From contig CAXTWH010000023.1 in the NCBI GenBank assembly GCA_964247975.1, positions 16,843 to 80,842 of the forward strand: a stretch of DNA of 64,000 nt, written 5' to 3'. Source of the DNA: KBS-96 sp964247975 (GTDB lineage Bacteria; Acidobacteriota; Terriglobia; Bryobacterales; Bryobacteraceae). The notes under the pieces were generated by a model. That model searched no databases, was not told where the DNA came from, and saw nothing but the letters and a program-made list of their open reading frames with translations. The translations under genes were made by a program, and so were the position numbers. Numbering within the stretch: position 1 is the first letter of the stretch; each line of letters starts with the position of its first letter. This document shows positions 35,870-44,204 of the stretch, in pieces.

Positions 35870-36832
35870 TTGGCTTTAAAGAACCTGCCTTCCGATCACT
35901 TCGACGGTCGCCGCTTTTTTAATCCGGGCGGCCCCAAAGCCAGCGGATTAGGCGGCGTGTTGCGCTGGAAACTTTCCAGCCGTCCAACCCGCTGGCCCGT
36001 TTGGGTGAACGATGTGCAGCCGGCACATCCACTGGAGAAAGCGGCTGACAACGAATGGCGTATCACTTATGTCAATCACGCTACGGTGTTGATTCAGCTT
36101 CCCGGCTGCAACATCCTGACTGATCCGGTGTGGGCCGAACGGGCTAGTCCGGTTGCCTGGGCCGGACCTAAGCGGCATCGTTCGCCAGGAATCCGGCTTG
36201 CTGATCTGCCGCCGATTGATCTGGTGCTGTTGAGCCATAATCACTATGACCACTGCGAAACAGCCACGCTTAGCTATCTGGCGCGCCGGCATCAACCCGC
36301 TTTCATCACCGCTTTAGGGCTGCAAAAGCTAATCGCCCGGCAGGGAGCTGATTCCGTGCAGGAAATGGATTGGTGGAATTCGGTTCAGTTTAAGAATCTG
36401 ACCATTCACTGCGTTCCCGCGCAGCACTTTTCCGCCCGCAGCGCATGGGATCGCAACCGGACTTTATGGTGCGGGTTCATGATCGAAACGGGAAACAAAC
36501 GCATTTATTTTGCCGGCGATAGCGGGTATGGCGGCCATTTTCGCCAGATTTATGAGCGCGTCGGCAATTCGCGTCTGGCGATTTTGCCCATCGGCGCTTA
36601 CCGCCCGATCTGGTTTATGGCTCCAGTCCATATGACGCCCGCCGAAGCGGTGCAGGCGCATCAGGATCTGGAAGCGGAACTCAGCGTTCCCATTCACTAC
36701 GGAACATTTCAACTCACCGATGAAGGCATAGAAGAACCTGTGCAGGAGTTGAAACAAGCCATTGCCCGATCAGCCGCAAACACCAGATTCGAAATTCTAA
36801 ACAACGGCGGCGAGTTGGTGATACCGGCTTAA
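35870..36832 (+). CDS. MBL-fold metallo-hydrolase (NAPE-PLD / UlaG-like)
   Basis: A 320-residue metallo-beta-lactamase-fold enzyme. The zinc motif is SHNHYDHCE, preceded by the family's THATVLIQ-like string (VNHATVLIQLPG) and LTDPVWAERASP, with later ligands in YFAGDSGYGGHF and PIHYGTF. The closest layout is that of N-acyl-phosphatidylethanolamine phospholipase D-like bacterial proteins, which hydrolyse phosphodiester or lactone bonds; the substrate is unknown. Translation starts at TTG (35870) without a clear Shine-Dalgarno; the family's PSDHFDGRRFFNP block follows directly, so the N-terminus looks complete. The 3' end overlaps the convergent ABC ATPase gene by 4 bp. Confidence 0.9.
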   Translation: MALKNLPSDHFDGRRFFNPGGPKASGLGGVLRWKLSSRPTRWPVWVNDVQPAHPLEKAADNEWRITYVNHATVLIQLPGCNILTDPVWAERASPVAWAGPKRHRSPGIRLADLPPIDLVLLSHNHYDHCETATLSYLARRHQPAFITALGLQKLIARQGADSVQEMDWWNSVQFKNLTIHCVPAQHFSARSAWDRNRTLWCGFMIETGNKRIYFAGDSGYGGHFRQIYERVGNSRLAILPIGAYRPIWFMAPVHMTPAEAVQAHQDLEAELSVPIHYGTFQLTDEGIEEPVQELKQAIARSAANTRFEILNNGGELVIPA

Positions 36833-37614
36833 ACCGGCTGCGTGGCATCCATCAACGCCTCATGCGCCGGAGTGGAAGCAGCCATGTTGTAAAGTTCAGC
36901 CGCTTGTTTCGGCGTTCCATCAAACAGCAGTTGGCCTTTGTCGAGCAGCAGCGCGCGGTCGCAGTAATCAATAATCTGCTGAATACTATGAGTCACTAGC
37001 AGAATGGTTTTCTTGTTGTTCCGGAACTGTTGCAGCCGGTCAAAGCATTTCTGCCGGAACGGCGCGTCGCCTACCGCCAGAATTTCATCTACCGCCAGAA
37101 TGTCAGGGTTCACTTCGGTGGCCACCGCGAAAGCAAGCCGCATGTACATGCCGGAAGAATACTGCTTCACCGGTACATCGATAAAATCGCCAATCTCCGC
37201 GAAATCAATGATGCTTTGTTCCCGCTGGGCCATCTCGCGCTTGGAAAAGCCCATTAACAAGCCATTGATGAGGATGTTCTCGCGGCCTGTCAATTCATGA
37301 TGAAAGCCTGCTCCTAGTTCCAGCAAGGGAGCAATGGTGCCGCGCAATTGCACAAGTCCTGTTGAAGGTTTGTACACCCCGGAAATTACTTTCAAAAGCG
37401 TGCTTTTACCTGAACCGTTCCGGCCAATGATGCCGACCATTTCGCCTTGTGAAATGTGGAATGACACATTCCGTATGGCTTCGAAATCATGAACGTTGTT
37501 CTGCTGGCGGAACATCTTGGTAAACAGCTCGCGCAGTGTGTCGGGACGCTCGCGAATCACGCGAAAGCGTTGGGTCACATTCTCGACTCGAATGGCGATG
37601 GAATCAGATTGCAT
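36829..37614 (-). CDS. ABC transporter ATP-binding protein, polysaccharide-export type (Wzt/KpsT/TagH-like)
   Basis: An ATPase of about 261 residues: Walker A GRNGSGKST, an LLELGAGFHHELTGRENI block typical of polysaccharide exporters, signature YSSGMYMRLAFA, Walker B ILAVDEILAVGD and H-loop THS. It lacks the C-terminal O-antigen-recognition domain of the longer Wzt proteins, so it should not select chain ends. The ATG at 37614 lies 4 bp after the permease stop; the frame extends to a TTG at 37635, which would overlap the permease. Together with the permease it would flip or export a polysaccharide or teichoic-acid-like glycan. No glycosyltransferases are adjacent. Confidence 0.93.
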   Translation of the reverse strand: MQSDSIAIRVENVTQRFRVIRERPDTLRELFTKMFRQQNNVHDFEAIRNVSFHISQGEMVGIIGRNGSGKSTLLKVISGVYKPSTGLVQLRGTIAPLLELGAGFHHELTGRENILINGLLMGFSKREMAQREQSIIDFAEIGDFIDVPVKQYSSGMYMRLAFAVATEVNPDILAVDEILAVGDAPFRQKCFDRLQQFRNNKKTILLVTHSIQQIIDYCDRALLLDKGQLLFDGTPKQAAELYNMAASTPAHEALMDATQPV

Positions 37615-37618
37615 TCGG

Positions 37619-38404
37619 TTATATATAAAACACAAAATCAGATTGGTATTTGCGAAACACGGCGAATCCCAAAATCAAAGCAGCCAGAGCCCAGGCAAAA
37701 GCGGCAACGACCGATTGCACCTCGGGTAACTGCCCGTAATACACAGCCAAGCGAAACTGGTTGATCGCATAGATCAGCGGATTGAATTTGAACAGCCAGC
37801 GGTACTGGGCCGGAAAGATATCAAGCGAATACAGAATAGGCGTCACATAAAACCAGACTTGTATCACAATCTGAATAATGTGAGAAACATCGCGGTAATA
37901 AACATTTGCAGTTGCGAAAAGAAAAGTCGTGCCGGTAGTAAACAGCACAAGCGACAATAGCGGCACCGGCAGAAACGCCCAAGTCCAGTGAAATGGATGC
38001 CGCATTACCATCACAACCAGCACGAGCGGAATAATCGAAAGCAGCAGATTGATGAGGTTTGCGACTACCGCAGCCATCGGAAAAACGATTTTGGCGACGG
38101 ACACTTTCTTAATCAGGTCGCCGTTGCCGACAATTGATTCCACCGCGTAGGACATGGTTTGAGCAAAAAACGTCCACGGCATAATCGCGCTTAAGAGAAA
38201 CACGGCATAATGAGGGATCTGGCTTCCCAGGATTGTTGAAAACACCAGTGCCAGAACAATCATCAGTAAAGCAGGATTCAGCAGCGCCCACAGGAACCCA
38301 AGAACTGACCGCTTATAGCGTATCTTCAGATCCTTTTGAGCCAATGCCCAGATCAGTTCCCGGTAGCGAAATGAATCGCGCAAAAATTCAATCAGCAAGC
38401 TCAT
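37619..38404 (-). CDS. ABC-2 type permease, polysaccharide export (Wzm/KpsM/TagG-like)
   Basis: A 261-residue inner-membrane permease with six hydrophobic segments. It starts with a cytoplasmic amphipathic helix (FRYRELIWALAQKDLKIRYKRS), followed by VLGFLWALLNPALLMIVLALVF, typical of ABC-2 polysaccharide exporters. It ends PLIYAINQFRLAVYYG and one last transmembrane helix. It is co-transcribed with the ATP-binding gene 4 bp downstream. Confidence 0.93.
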   Translation of the reverse strand: MSLLIEFLRDSFRYRELIWALAQKDLKIRYKRSVLGFLWALLNPALLMIVLALVFSTILGSQIPHYAVFLLSAIMPWTFFAQTMSYAVESIVGNGDLIKKVSVAKIVFPMAAVVANLINLLLSIIPLVLVVMVMRHPFHWTWAFLPVPLLSLVLFTTGTTFLFATANVYYRDVSHIIQIVIQVWFYVTPILYSLDIFPAQYRWLFKFNPLIYAINQFRLAVYYGQLPEVQSVVAAFAWALAALILGFAVFRKYQSDFVFYI

Positions 38405-38514
38405 TCAATAAATAAAATTCCATTCAGCCCGGACCGGAAATCTAGCACTCCGCAAAACACTGTTTCGATTCATCCTGTCTCGTTTATTGTAACTTGCCTT
38501 TGAAGGCTGGTTAT

Positions 38515-38889
38515 TTACCGGCGGTTCATCATGAATGCGGCAGTGTCTTCAAAGTACTTCCACAAAGTCTGCTTCACTTCATCAGGGAATCCGCTTTGGT
38601 CCATTGCCCGGCGCATTAATCGCAGCCAGCTTTCTTTTGCGGCTTTGTCTACCGGAAATGGGGCATGACGCATTCGGAGCCGGGGATGGCCGCGTTGTTG
38701 CAGGTATCGTTCGGGACCGCCAAACCGGAACACCAGAAAATCGCGCAGCCGTTGTTCTGCTCCCGCCAGATCATCTTTCGGATAAATCGGCCCGAGAACG
38801 TCATCTTCAGGCACTTGCCGATAGAAAGCGGAAACCAAACGCTCAAAGCCGCTTTCTCCAATCACAGAATAGATATCCTGATCGTCCAC
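38515..38889 (-). CDS. Truncated haemoglobin, group II (GlbO-like)
   Basis: A 124-residue haem protein. I chose the GTG at 38889 because AGGATCG sits at Shine-Dalgarno distance and the globin fold starts at once (DDQDIYSVIGESGF). Longer frames only add an unrelated N-terminus. Key residues: Tyr23 (B10, AFYRQV), the EF loop PIYPKDDL, proximal His75 in the RHAPFPV motif, and Trp88 at G8, the mark of group II. Such globins bind O2 or NO and are linked to detoxification of reactive nitrogen or oxygen. It is divergent from the response regulator gene at 38986, with about 95 bp between them. Confidence 0.92.
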   Translation of the reverse strand: MDDQDIYSVIGESGFERLVSAFYRQVPEDDVLGPIYPKDDLAGAEQRLRDFLVFRFGGPERYLQQRGHPRLRMRHAPFPVDKAAKESWLRLMRRAMDQSGFPDEVKQTLWKYFEDTAAFMMNRR

Positions 38890-38985
38890 GAAGTTCGATC
38901 CTAGCACTCTTGTGCGGAAAGCTACACACCAAGACGCATGGTAGACTCGCTGTACTTTGACCTTTTTCAAGTGAGGTGAATCAAC

Positions 38986-39420
38986 GTGTCTACGCACCTT
39001 AATATTCTCTTGATCGAGAATGATCCTGGCGCTGCGCGCTTAACCAAAGAAGCATTAAAAGAAGCCGGGCTGATGCAAGGATTAGTGGTTGTTCCCAACG
39101 GAGATGAAGCGATAACCTACTTGAAAGCGGAACGGCATCATGCGAAGCGAATTTATCCGGACATCATCTTTCTGGATCTGCATCTGCCCAAAGTATCCGG
39201 CTTGGACGTGCTGGCTGAAATCAAGCGCAATCCGCATTTTTCAGTTACGCCGGTTGTGATTGTTTCCGGTTCAGCCGATCCACATGAAATCAGAAAAGCG
39301 TATGAGCTTCATGCCAGTTGTTACATCCGCAAGCCGCATGACCTGGATCAGTTCCTTCACTTTATGGAAATCTGCTATCAGTTCTGGGGCACAGTGGCTA
39401 CTTTACCTGTTGCTGGTTAA
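38986..39420 (+). CDS. Single-domain response regulator (Rcp1-like)
   Basis: A 144-residue receiver with no output domain: acidic pocket ENDP, phospho-acceptor Asp in IIFLDLHLPKVSG, conserved Ser in VIVSGSAD and Lys in CYIRKPHD. The extra loop between strands (KAERHHAKRIYP) and the length fit the Rcp1/phytochrome-type single-domain regulators. The start is GTG with GAGGTGA 6 nt upstream. It could take phosphate from the hybrid kinase at 2025 or from an unlinked kinase; no kinase is adjacent. Confidence 0.92.
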   Translation: MSTHLNILLIENDPGAARLTKEALKEAGLMQGLVVVPNGDEAITYLKAERHHAKRIYPDIIFLDLHLPKVSGLDVLAEIKRNPHFSVTPVVIVSGSADPHEIRKAYELHASCYIRKPHDLDQFLHFMEICYQFWGTVATLPVAG

Positions 39421-39446
39421 GAACGGTTAATGGAAGACTGATACTC

Positions 39447-40628
39447 ATGAAACTTGCGCAAAGAATGTCAGGTCTGGGCGTTGAATCTGCATTCGAAGTT
39501 CTGGTCCGGGCTAAGGCGCTGGAAGCGGCGGGCCGCAACATCATTCATCTGGAAATTGGTGAACCGGATTTTCCTACTCCGTCCCATATTGTGGACGCAG
39601 CGAAAACGGCTTTGGATGAAGGCTGGACCCACTATGGACCGACGCAAGGCTTTCTGCTTTTGCGTGAAGCCATTGCTGAATATATCAGCAGCACCCGCAA
39701 GGTCACGGTCGGGCCGGAGCGTGTTTGCGTTGTTCCTGGCGGCAAGCCGATTATTTTCTTTCCATTGCTGGCCGTATTGGAACCGGGCGACGAAGTAATT
39801 TATCCGAACCCGGGTTTTCCCATTTACGAATCCATGATTCGTTTTCTCGGCGCGACTCCTGTTCCGATTCCCTTAATCGAAGACCGTGGCTTCGCATTTG
39901 ATCTCGATGTGCTGAAAAGTAAGCTCAGTTCGCGGACCAAAATGCTGATTCTGAATTCGCCTCAGAATCCTACCGGCGGAGTGCTGTCAGCCGATGATCT
40001 GCGGCAGATTGCGGAACTGGTGCAGGACCGCGATCTGCTGGTGCTTTCAGACGAGATTTATTCGCGCATTTATTACACGTCGGAGCCGCCCTTCTCTATC
40101 GCCTCGCTGCCGGGCATGATTGATAAAACAATTATTCTGGATGGATTTTCAAAAACATACGCCATGACGGGCTGGCGGCTTGGCTACGGCGTGATGCCTG
40201 CTTGGATGGTGGAAGCCGTGAATATGCTGATGGTGAATTCTAATTCCTGCACTGCCAGCTTCACGCAACAGGCGGGTATTGCAGCACTCAGGGGTCCACA
40301 ATCGCCGGTAAACGCAATGATGGAGAAGTTTCGCGAGCGGCGCGATGCTTTCTGCCAAGCGCTCAACACCATTCCCGGTTTCCGATGCCGGATTCCTGAT
40401 GGCGCATTTTACGCCTTCGCCAACGTGAAAGGAACTGGCAGGAACTCTAAACAATTGGCCGATCTGCTTTTGAACCAGGCTGGTGTCGCGTGTTTGGACG
40501 GGGCCGCTTTCGGCGAGTTCGGAAACGGTTATCTTCGTTTCAGCTATGCCAACTCGCTTCCCAATTTGCTGGAAGCGGTGGATCGGATAAAAAACGCGGC
40601 TTCGCAATGGAACGAATTGACTTCTTAG
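39447..40628 (+). CDS. Class I/II pyridoxal-phosphate aminotransferase (AspC-like)
   Basis: A 393-residue fold-type I aminotransferase. It starts KLAQRMSGLGVESAFEVLVRA, has the substrate-binding GEPDFPTPSHI, the PLP-binding NSPQNPTGG, YSDEIYSR-like LSDEIYSRIYY, and the Schiff-base Lys in DGFSKTYAMTGWRLGY. It transfers amino groups between aspartate, alanine or aromatic amino acids and 2-oxoglutarate; the exact specificity cannot be read from sequence. GGAAGA lies about 9 nt before the ATG. It starts 26 bp after the response regulator and may share its transcript. Confidence 0.93.
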   Translation: MKLAQRMSGLGVESAFEVLVRAKALEAAGRNIIHLEIGEPDFPTPSHIVDAAKTALDEGWTHYGPTQGFLLLREAIAEYISSTRKVTVGPERVCVVPGGKPIIFFPLLAVLEPGDEVIYPNPGFPIYESMIRFLGATPVPIPLIEDRGFAFDLDVLKSKLSSRTKMLILNSPQNPTGGVLSADDLRQIAELVQDRDLLVLSDEIYSRIYYTSEPPFSIASLPGMIDKTIILDGFSKTYAMTGWRLGYGVMPAWMVEAVNMLMVNSNSCTASFTQQAGIAALRGPQSPVNAMMEKFRERRDAFCQALNTIPGFRCRIPDGAFYAFANVKGTGRNSKQLADLLLNQAGVACLDGAAFGEFGNGYLRFSYANSLPNLLEAVDRIKNAASQWNELTS

Positions 40629-40644
40629 TAGAGTAGTCTTAACA

Positions 40645-41370
40645 ATGCTGAAAGTTGACAAGGCCAAACAGAATCCTCAGTTGAAGACACTCGCCATTGA
40701 TGTGGGCGGAACGGGCGTGAAGATCATGGTTCTCGATGCCGTAGGCAAACCTCTTACAGAGCGTTTGCGCGAGCCGACGCCCCGTCCGGCCACGCCCAAA
40801 GCGATGCTTGTTTTGATGAACTCCATGATCAAACAAATGCCTCCCTTTGACCGGATTTCAATTGGCTTTCCAGGCGTTGTCAAAGCCGGCAGAACAATGA
40901 CTGCCCACAACCTTCATCCGGATTGGATTGATTTTCCTTTGGAAGCAACCATTCAGAAAAAATGGCGGAAACCGACTCGCCTATGCAATGACGCGGCGGT
41001 GCAAGGCTTCGGCGCCATAAAAGGCAAGGGCTTGGAATTAGTTTTAACGCTCGGCACCGGCCTTGGATCATCGTTGTTCATTGATGGCCGGCTCTGCCCT
41101 GGTTTGGAACTAGCACATCATCCCTGGCATGAAGACAAAACTTATGAGGATTTACTAGGACGGGCGGCGCTCGAAAAACACGGAAAGCGGCACTGGAACA
41201 AATTTGTGAAGAAGGCCATTGCCCAAACCGAGTCTTTGTTCAACTGGGATTTGTTGTATCTGGGCGGAGGCAACGCCGCGAAAATCAGCTTTAAAACACC
41301 CAAAAACGTCAAAATCGTTCCCAACGAGGATGGTTTGTTAGGCGGCGTGGCGCTCTGGCAAAATGATTGA
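40645..41370 (+). CDS. ROK-family kinase, polyphosphate glucokinase-like
   Basis: A 241-residue sugar kinase. The phosphate-binding loop AIDVGGTGVKIMVLD, the ISIGFPGVVKAG segment, the catalytic-base region CNDAAVQGFGA and the TLGTGLGSSLFIDG loop fit the short polyphosphate/ATP glucokinases (PpgK), which lack the ROK zinc motif, as here. It would phosphorylate glucose in the cytoplasm using polyphosphate or ATP. It begins 16 bp after the aminotransferase stop and is convergent with msrA (33 bp). Confidence 0.85.
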   Translation: MLKVDKAKQNPQLKTLAIDVGGTGVKIMVLDAVGKPLTERLREPTPRPATPKAMLVLMNSMIKQMPPFDRISIGFPGVVKAGRTMTAHNLHPDWIDFPLEATIQKKWRKPTRLCNDAAVQGFGAIKGKGLELVLTLGTGLGSSLFIDGRLCPGLELAHHPWHEDKTYEDLLGRAALEKHGKRHWNKFVKKAIAQTESLFNWDLLYLGGGNAAKISFKTPKNVKIVPNEDGLLGGVALWQND

Positions 41371-41403
41371 ACCGGAGCGCCAAATTTTCAGCCGCGCCTT
41401 TTC

Positions 41404-42066
41404 CTAACGTTTACAAAGGTTCGGATATTCTTTCTTTAGTTGGCCTAGCTTAGGCAAATCGTTGTACATCACGTAAGGGTACATCGGATTACGCGCCACA
41501 AAATTCTGGTGGTAAGCTTCGGCAGGATAAAAGCCTTTTAAAGCAACCACTTGGGTCACGATCGGGTGCGAAAAAATCCTCGCTTCGTTTAACTGATGAA
41601 TATAAGCTTCCGCTACGCGCTTTTGGTCATCGTTGGCGTAGAAAATAGCGGAGCGATACTGGGTTCCCGTATCCGGGCCTTGACGGTTCAACTCCGTCGG
41701 ATCGTGCGCCACTGAGAAGAACACTTTCAACAATTGCCCATAAGTAATCTGGGCCGGATCATAGCTCACTTTCACCGACTCGGCATGGCCCGTTTCACCA
41801 GTGCTAACCGTCTCATAGTGAGCCGTTTTTGCTTCGCCGCCGCTGAAACCGGAAACAGCATCCTGAACGCCTTTTAAACGCTCGAATACCGCTTCCACTC
41901 CCCAGAAACAACCGCCGGCAAAAACAGCGGTCTGCGGACCAGCAGCTTGCGAAGCAGGCATATCCACTGCCGGGTCTGGAAATACTGGAGCGGTTTTCGC
42001 CAAGCCCAACATCGGCATCGCCCATATGCTTACGGCTAGTGCAATCACGCTTTTTTGCAAATTCAT
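41404..42066 (-). CDS. msrA: Periplasmic peptide-methionine (S)-S-oxide reductase
   Basis: A 220-residue MsrA with an N-terminal signal peptide (QKSVIALAVSIWAMPMLGLAK), so it repairs oxidised methionine in exported proteins. The ATG at 42066 has GAAGGA 6 nt upstream; a longer frame would hide the signal. Catalytic Cys53 lies in the family motif GGCFWG, followed by GVQDAVSGFSGG and VFFSVAHDPTELNRQGPD. The recycling cysteine may be Cys218 in NLCKR at the C-terminus. There is no msrB or periplasmic thioredoxin gene adjacent. Confidence 0.94.
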   Translation of the reverse strand: MNLQKSVIALAVSIWAMPMLGLAKTAPVFPDPAVDMPASQAAGPQTAVFAGGCFWGVEAVFERLKGVQDAVSGFSGGEAKTAHYETVSTGETGHAESVKVSYDPAQITYGQLLKVFFSVAHDPTELNRQGPDTGTQYRSAIFYANDDQKRVAEAYIHQLNEARIFSHPIVTQVVALKGFYPAEAYHQNFVARNPMYPYVMYNDLPKLGQLKKEYPNLCKR

Positions 42067-42168
42067 AAACCATCCTTCACAAAGGGCAGCAACTTCGTTG
42101 TAGGCCCTCATTCTAGTATTCGCTTAAATCCTTCATTTAGTTAGATGTTCGCGAAAAAATAGGCATTC

Positions 42169-42882
42169 TCAAAAATACTGTTTCAACTCAGTAATGGATT
42201 TCACGGTCAGCAGACGCGGATGAAAAGCAGGAATATCCTCTTTTTCGAGTCCCCAGGTGCGCGGATGCGGAACATAAACTGCGTTTAAACCAGCGGCCAA
42301 GGCTGGATTGATGTCGGATTTCGGCGAGTTCCCGATCATCCAAGTTTTTCCTGCCGCGCAGTCCCGCACCTGGGCCAGTTCCCGGTAAGCAAGCTCGTTT
42401 TTCTCTTTCACAATGACAATGTGGCGAAATAGCGAGCCTAAGCCGGAGCGGTCCACTTTAATCTGCTGCTCGTCGGGGTCGCCTTTAGTAAACAACAAAA
42501 GCTCGTGCCGGGTCGCCAGGTCAGCCAATGTTTCCGCTACCCCGGGCAGCAGCTCAGGCACGCGCTCCAGAATGCAGTAGGCAAATTCCCGCACCGCTTT
42601 CAGATCCCGGTCCGATATATGGCGTTCGGAAAGGTGCTGAAAGCATTCCGCCAAGTTTCGCGCGAAGTTCTTTGATCCATAGCCAAACACTTTCGCGTTC
42701 ACCATTTCAATTTCGTCGAGCACGGCGCGAATCTGCTCCGGCGACAGTTCCGAGTGGTTCAGGTAGGCGCAAAACTGGTCAAAGGCTTCCTCAAAGTAGA
42801 TGTTGTTTTCCCATAACGTGTCGTCCGCGTCAAAAATCAGATGTTGAGATTCAGCTTTCCTTAAAGTGTTTAGCATGTCCAT
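42169..42882 (-). CDS. HAD-family hydrolase (phosphatase)
   Basis: A 237-residue haloacid-dehalogenase-type phosphatase: motif I FDADDTLWEN, motif II LLLFTKGDPDEQ, Lys in the HIVIVKEKNE region, and motif III/IV IGNSPKSDINPALAAG. It belongs to the group with a helical cap between motifs I and II, like phosphoglycolate or sugar phosphatases; the substrate is unknown. The 5' end overlaps the 3' end of the LON-domain gene by 32 bp, pointing to translational coupling. An in-frame ATG at 42876 is an alternative start. Confidence 0.9.
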   Translation of the reverse strand: MDMLNTLRKAESQHLIFDADDTLWENNIYFEEAFDQFCAYLNHSELSPEQIRAVLDEIEMVNAKVFGYGSKNFARNLAECFQHLSERHISDRDLKAVREFAYCILERVPELLPGVAETLADLATRHELLLFTKGDPDEQQIKVDRSGLGSLFRHIVIVKEKNELAYRELAQVRDCAAGKTWMIGNSPKSDINPALAAGLNAVYVPHPRTWGLEKEDIPAFHPRLLTVKSITELKQYF

Positions 42883-43483
42883 TGGTGGGTGCTACCCGTT
42901 TTGCCAAGGCGATCTGGGTGCGCGTGCTGATATATTTCGGCAGGCTTTGCAGCATATAAGTTAGGCGGGCAGTTTCCGATTTGATGGCCAGCAGCGTTTG
43001 CCGGTAATCCACATCTTCAATCAACTGCGCTAGACGGAAGCTTAACTGCGGCTCGCCTACCCGAAATTCGGCGGGAACAAGATCCTGGTCCTCAGCCTCC
43101 TCGCGCAGCTTTTCGCAGGCGATAATAGCTTGCTGTTGCAGAACCAAAGCGGCTGGCTCGGCATCATCATCGCCGAAGAAATCTACTTCGGCCTGCAGAT
43201 AAGATTTTTCCTCATCGAGCGACGTAATCTGAAATCGTCTCCGGCCTACGGCGATCAGATCGAGGCGGCCATCAGGAAACCGCCGCACTACTTGTTCCAC
43301 AGTGGCGGTGCAGCCGATGTTGACAATACCTCCGTCTTTTGCCAGCACTACGCCGAATTCGCTTTTATCAGGGATAATTTCTCCCATTAACTCCTTGTAG
43401 CGGTCCTCGAAGATGTGAAGCGGCAAAGGCGCGGTCGGCAAAAGAACCAGCGACAGCGGAAAAATTGGCAGTAACCCCGGCAT
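42851..43483 (-). CDS. LON peptidase substrate-binding-domain protein
   Basis: A 210-residue stand-alone LON N-terminal domain (PUA-like), without ATPase or protease part. It starts LLPIFPLSLVLLPTAPLPLHIFEDRYKEL, contains EFGVVLAKDGGIVNIGCTATV and DLIAVGRRRFQI, and ends with a helical bundle. Such proteins bind substrates or peptides, but their function is not settled. It overlaps the HAD gene by 32 bp, the only overlap of this size in the window. It is divergent from aroK across 190 bp. Confidence 0.92.
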   Translation of the reverse strand: MPGLLPIFPLSLVLLPTAPLPLHIFEDRYKELMGEIIPDKSEFGVVLAKDGGIVNIGCTATVEQVVRRFPDGRLDLIAVGRRRFQITSLDEEKSYLQAEVDFFGDDDAEPAALVLQQQAIIACEKLREEAEDQDLVPAEFRVGEPQLSFRLAQLIEDVDYRQTLLAIKSETARLTYMLQSLPKYISTRTQIALAKRVAPTNGHAKHFKES

Positions 43484-43673
43484 TCCTTTAGCTTATCGAG
43501 CCATGCTGAGGCGAGACAAAACGCCGCTTCCGCGCTCTTATTTTCAGGTTCGGAATTTTTTCAGCCGGAACACGGGATGCGAACTATATACTGTCCAGTG
43601 TGGTCCCGGTATTCCGGTTCCCGTTCGGTCCGTTCGAAAACAACCAGATTCAAATCAAGCGAGCTGTTTTTAG

Positions 43674-44201
43674 ATGACTTTGAAACTGAAGCGTACACCT
43701 GGGGTTTACCTTGTTGGCTTTATGGCTGCCGGCAAATCAACAGTGGGCCGGGCCTTGGCCGATCAGTTGGGCTGGTCTTTTACGGACATCGACCACGAGA
43801 TCGAAGCGGAACAAGGCGCAACGGTGGCGGATCTTTTTTCGAACTACGGCGAATCCAGATTCCGCGAACTGGAAACGGAAATGCTTCGCCGTCATGTCTC
43901 AACCATCCGCTCCGGCATACCGGGCGTGATCGCTTTGGGCGGCGGCGCTTTTGTTCAGCCCCGAAACTGGGAACTGCTGGAAAACAACGGGGTGACAATC
44001 TGGCTGGATTGCCCGTTTGATCTTGTCTGTCAGCGGCTTAACGGAGATCACAGCCGACCGCTCGCTCGTGACAAAAACGGCTTGTCCAAATTGTTTGAGG
44101 ATCGCCGTCCGCTCTACAGCCGCGCCGATTTCCGGCTGGAGATTACCGGCGAAGATGTTCCGGTGGTTGTGACTCGCATTCTGGAACTGCCGATATTCTG
44201 A
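43674..44201 (+). CDS. aroK: Shikimate kinase
   Basis: A 175-residue P-loop kinase of the shikimate pathway: Walker A VGFMAAGKSTVG, the shikimate-binding DIDHEIEAEQGATVADLF, FRELETEML, the GGGAFV loop and an R-x-PL lid (DHSRPLA). It phosphorylates shikimate with ATP on the way to chorismate and aromatic amino acids. No strong Shine-Dalgarno is visible, but the family's start is at normal distance. The next gene starts 3 bp after its stop. Confidence 0.94.
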   Translation: MTLKLKRTPGVYLVGFMAAGKSTVGRALADQLGWSFTDIDHEIEAEQGATVADLFSNYGESRFRELETEMLRRHVSTIRSGIPGVIALGGGAFVQPRNWELLENNGVTIWLDCPFDLVCQRLNGDHSRPLARDKNGLSKLFEDRRPLYSRADFRLEITGEDVPVVVTRILELPIF

Positions 44202-44204
44202 GGA

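Noticed and set aside
37619..37635. ABC ATPase starting at TTG 37635
   Set aside because: It would overlap the permease 3' end; the ATG at 37614 follows the permease stop by 4 bp and keeps the family N-terminus.
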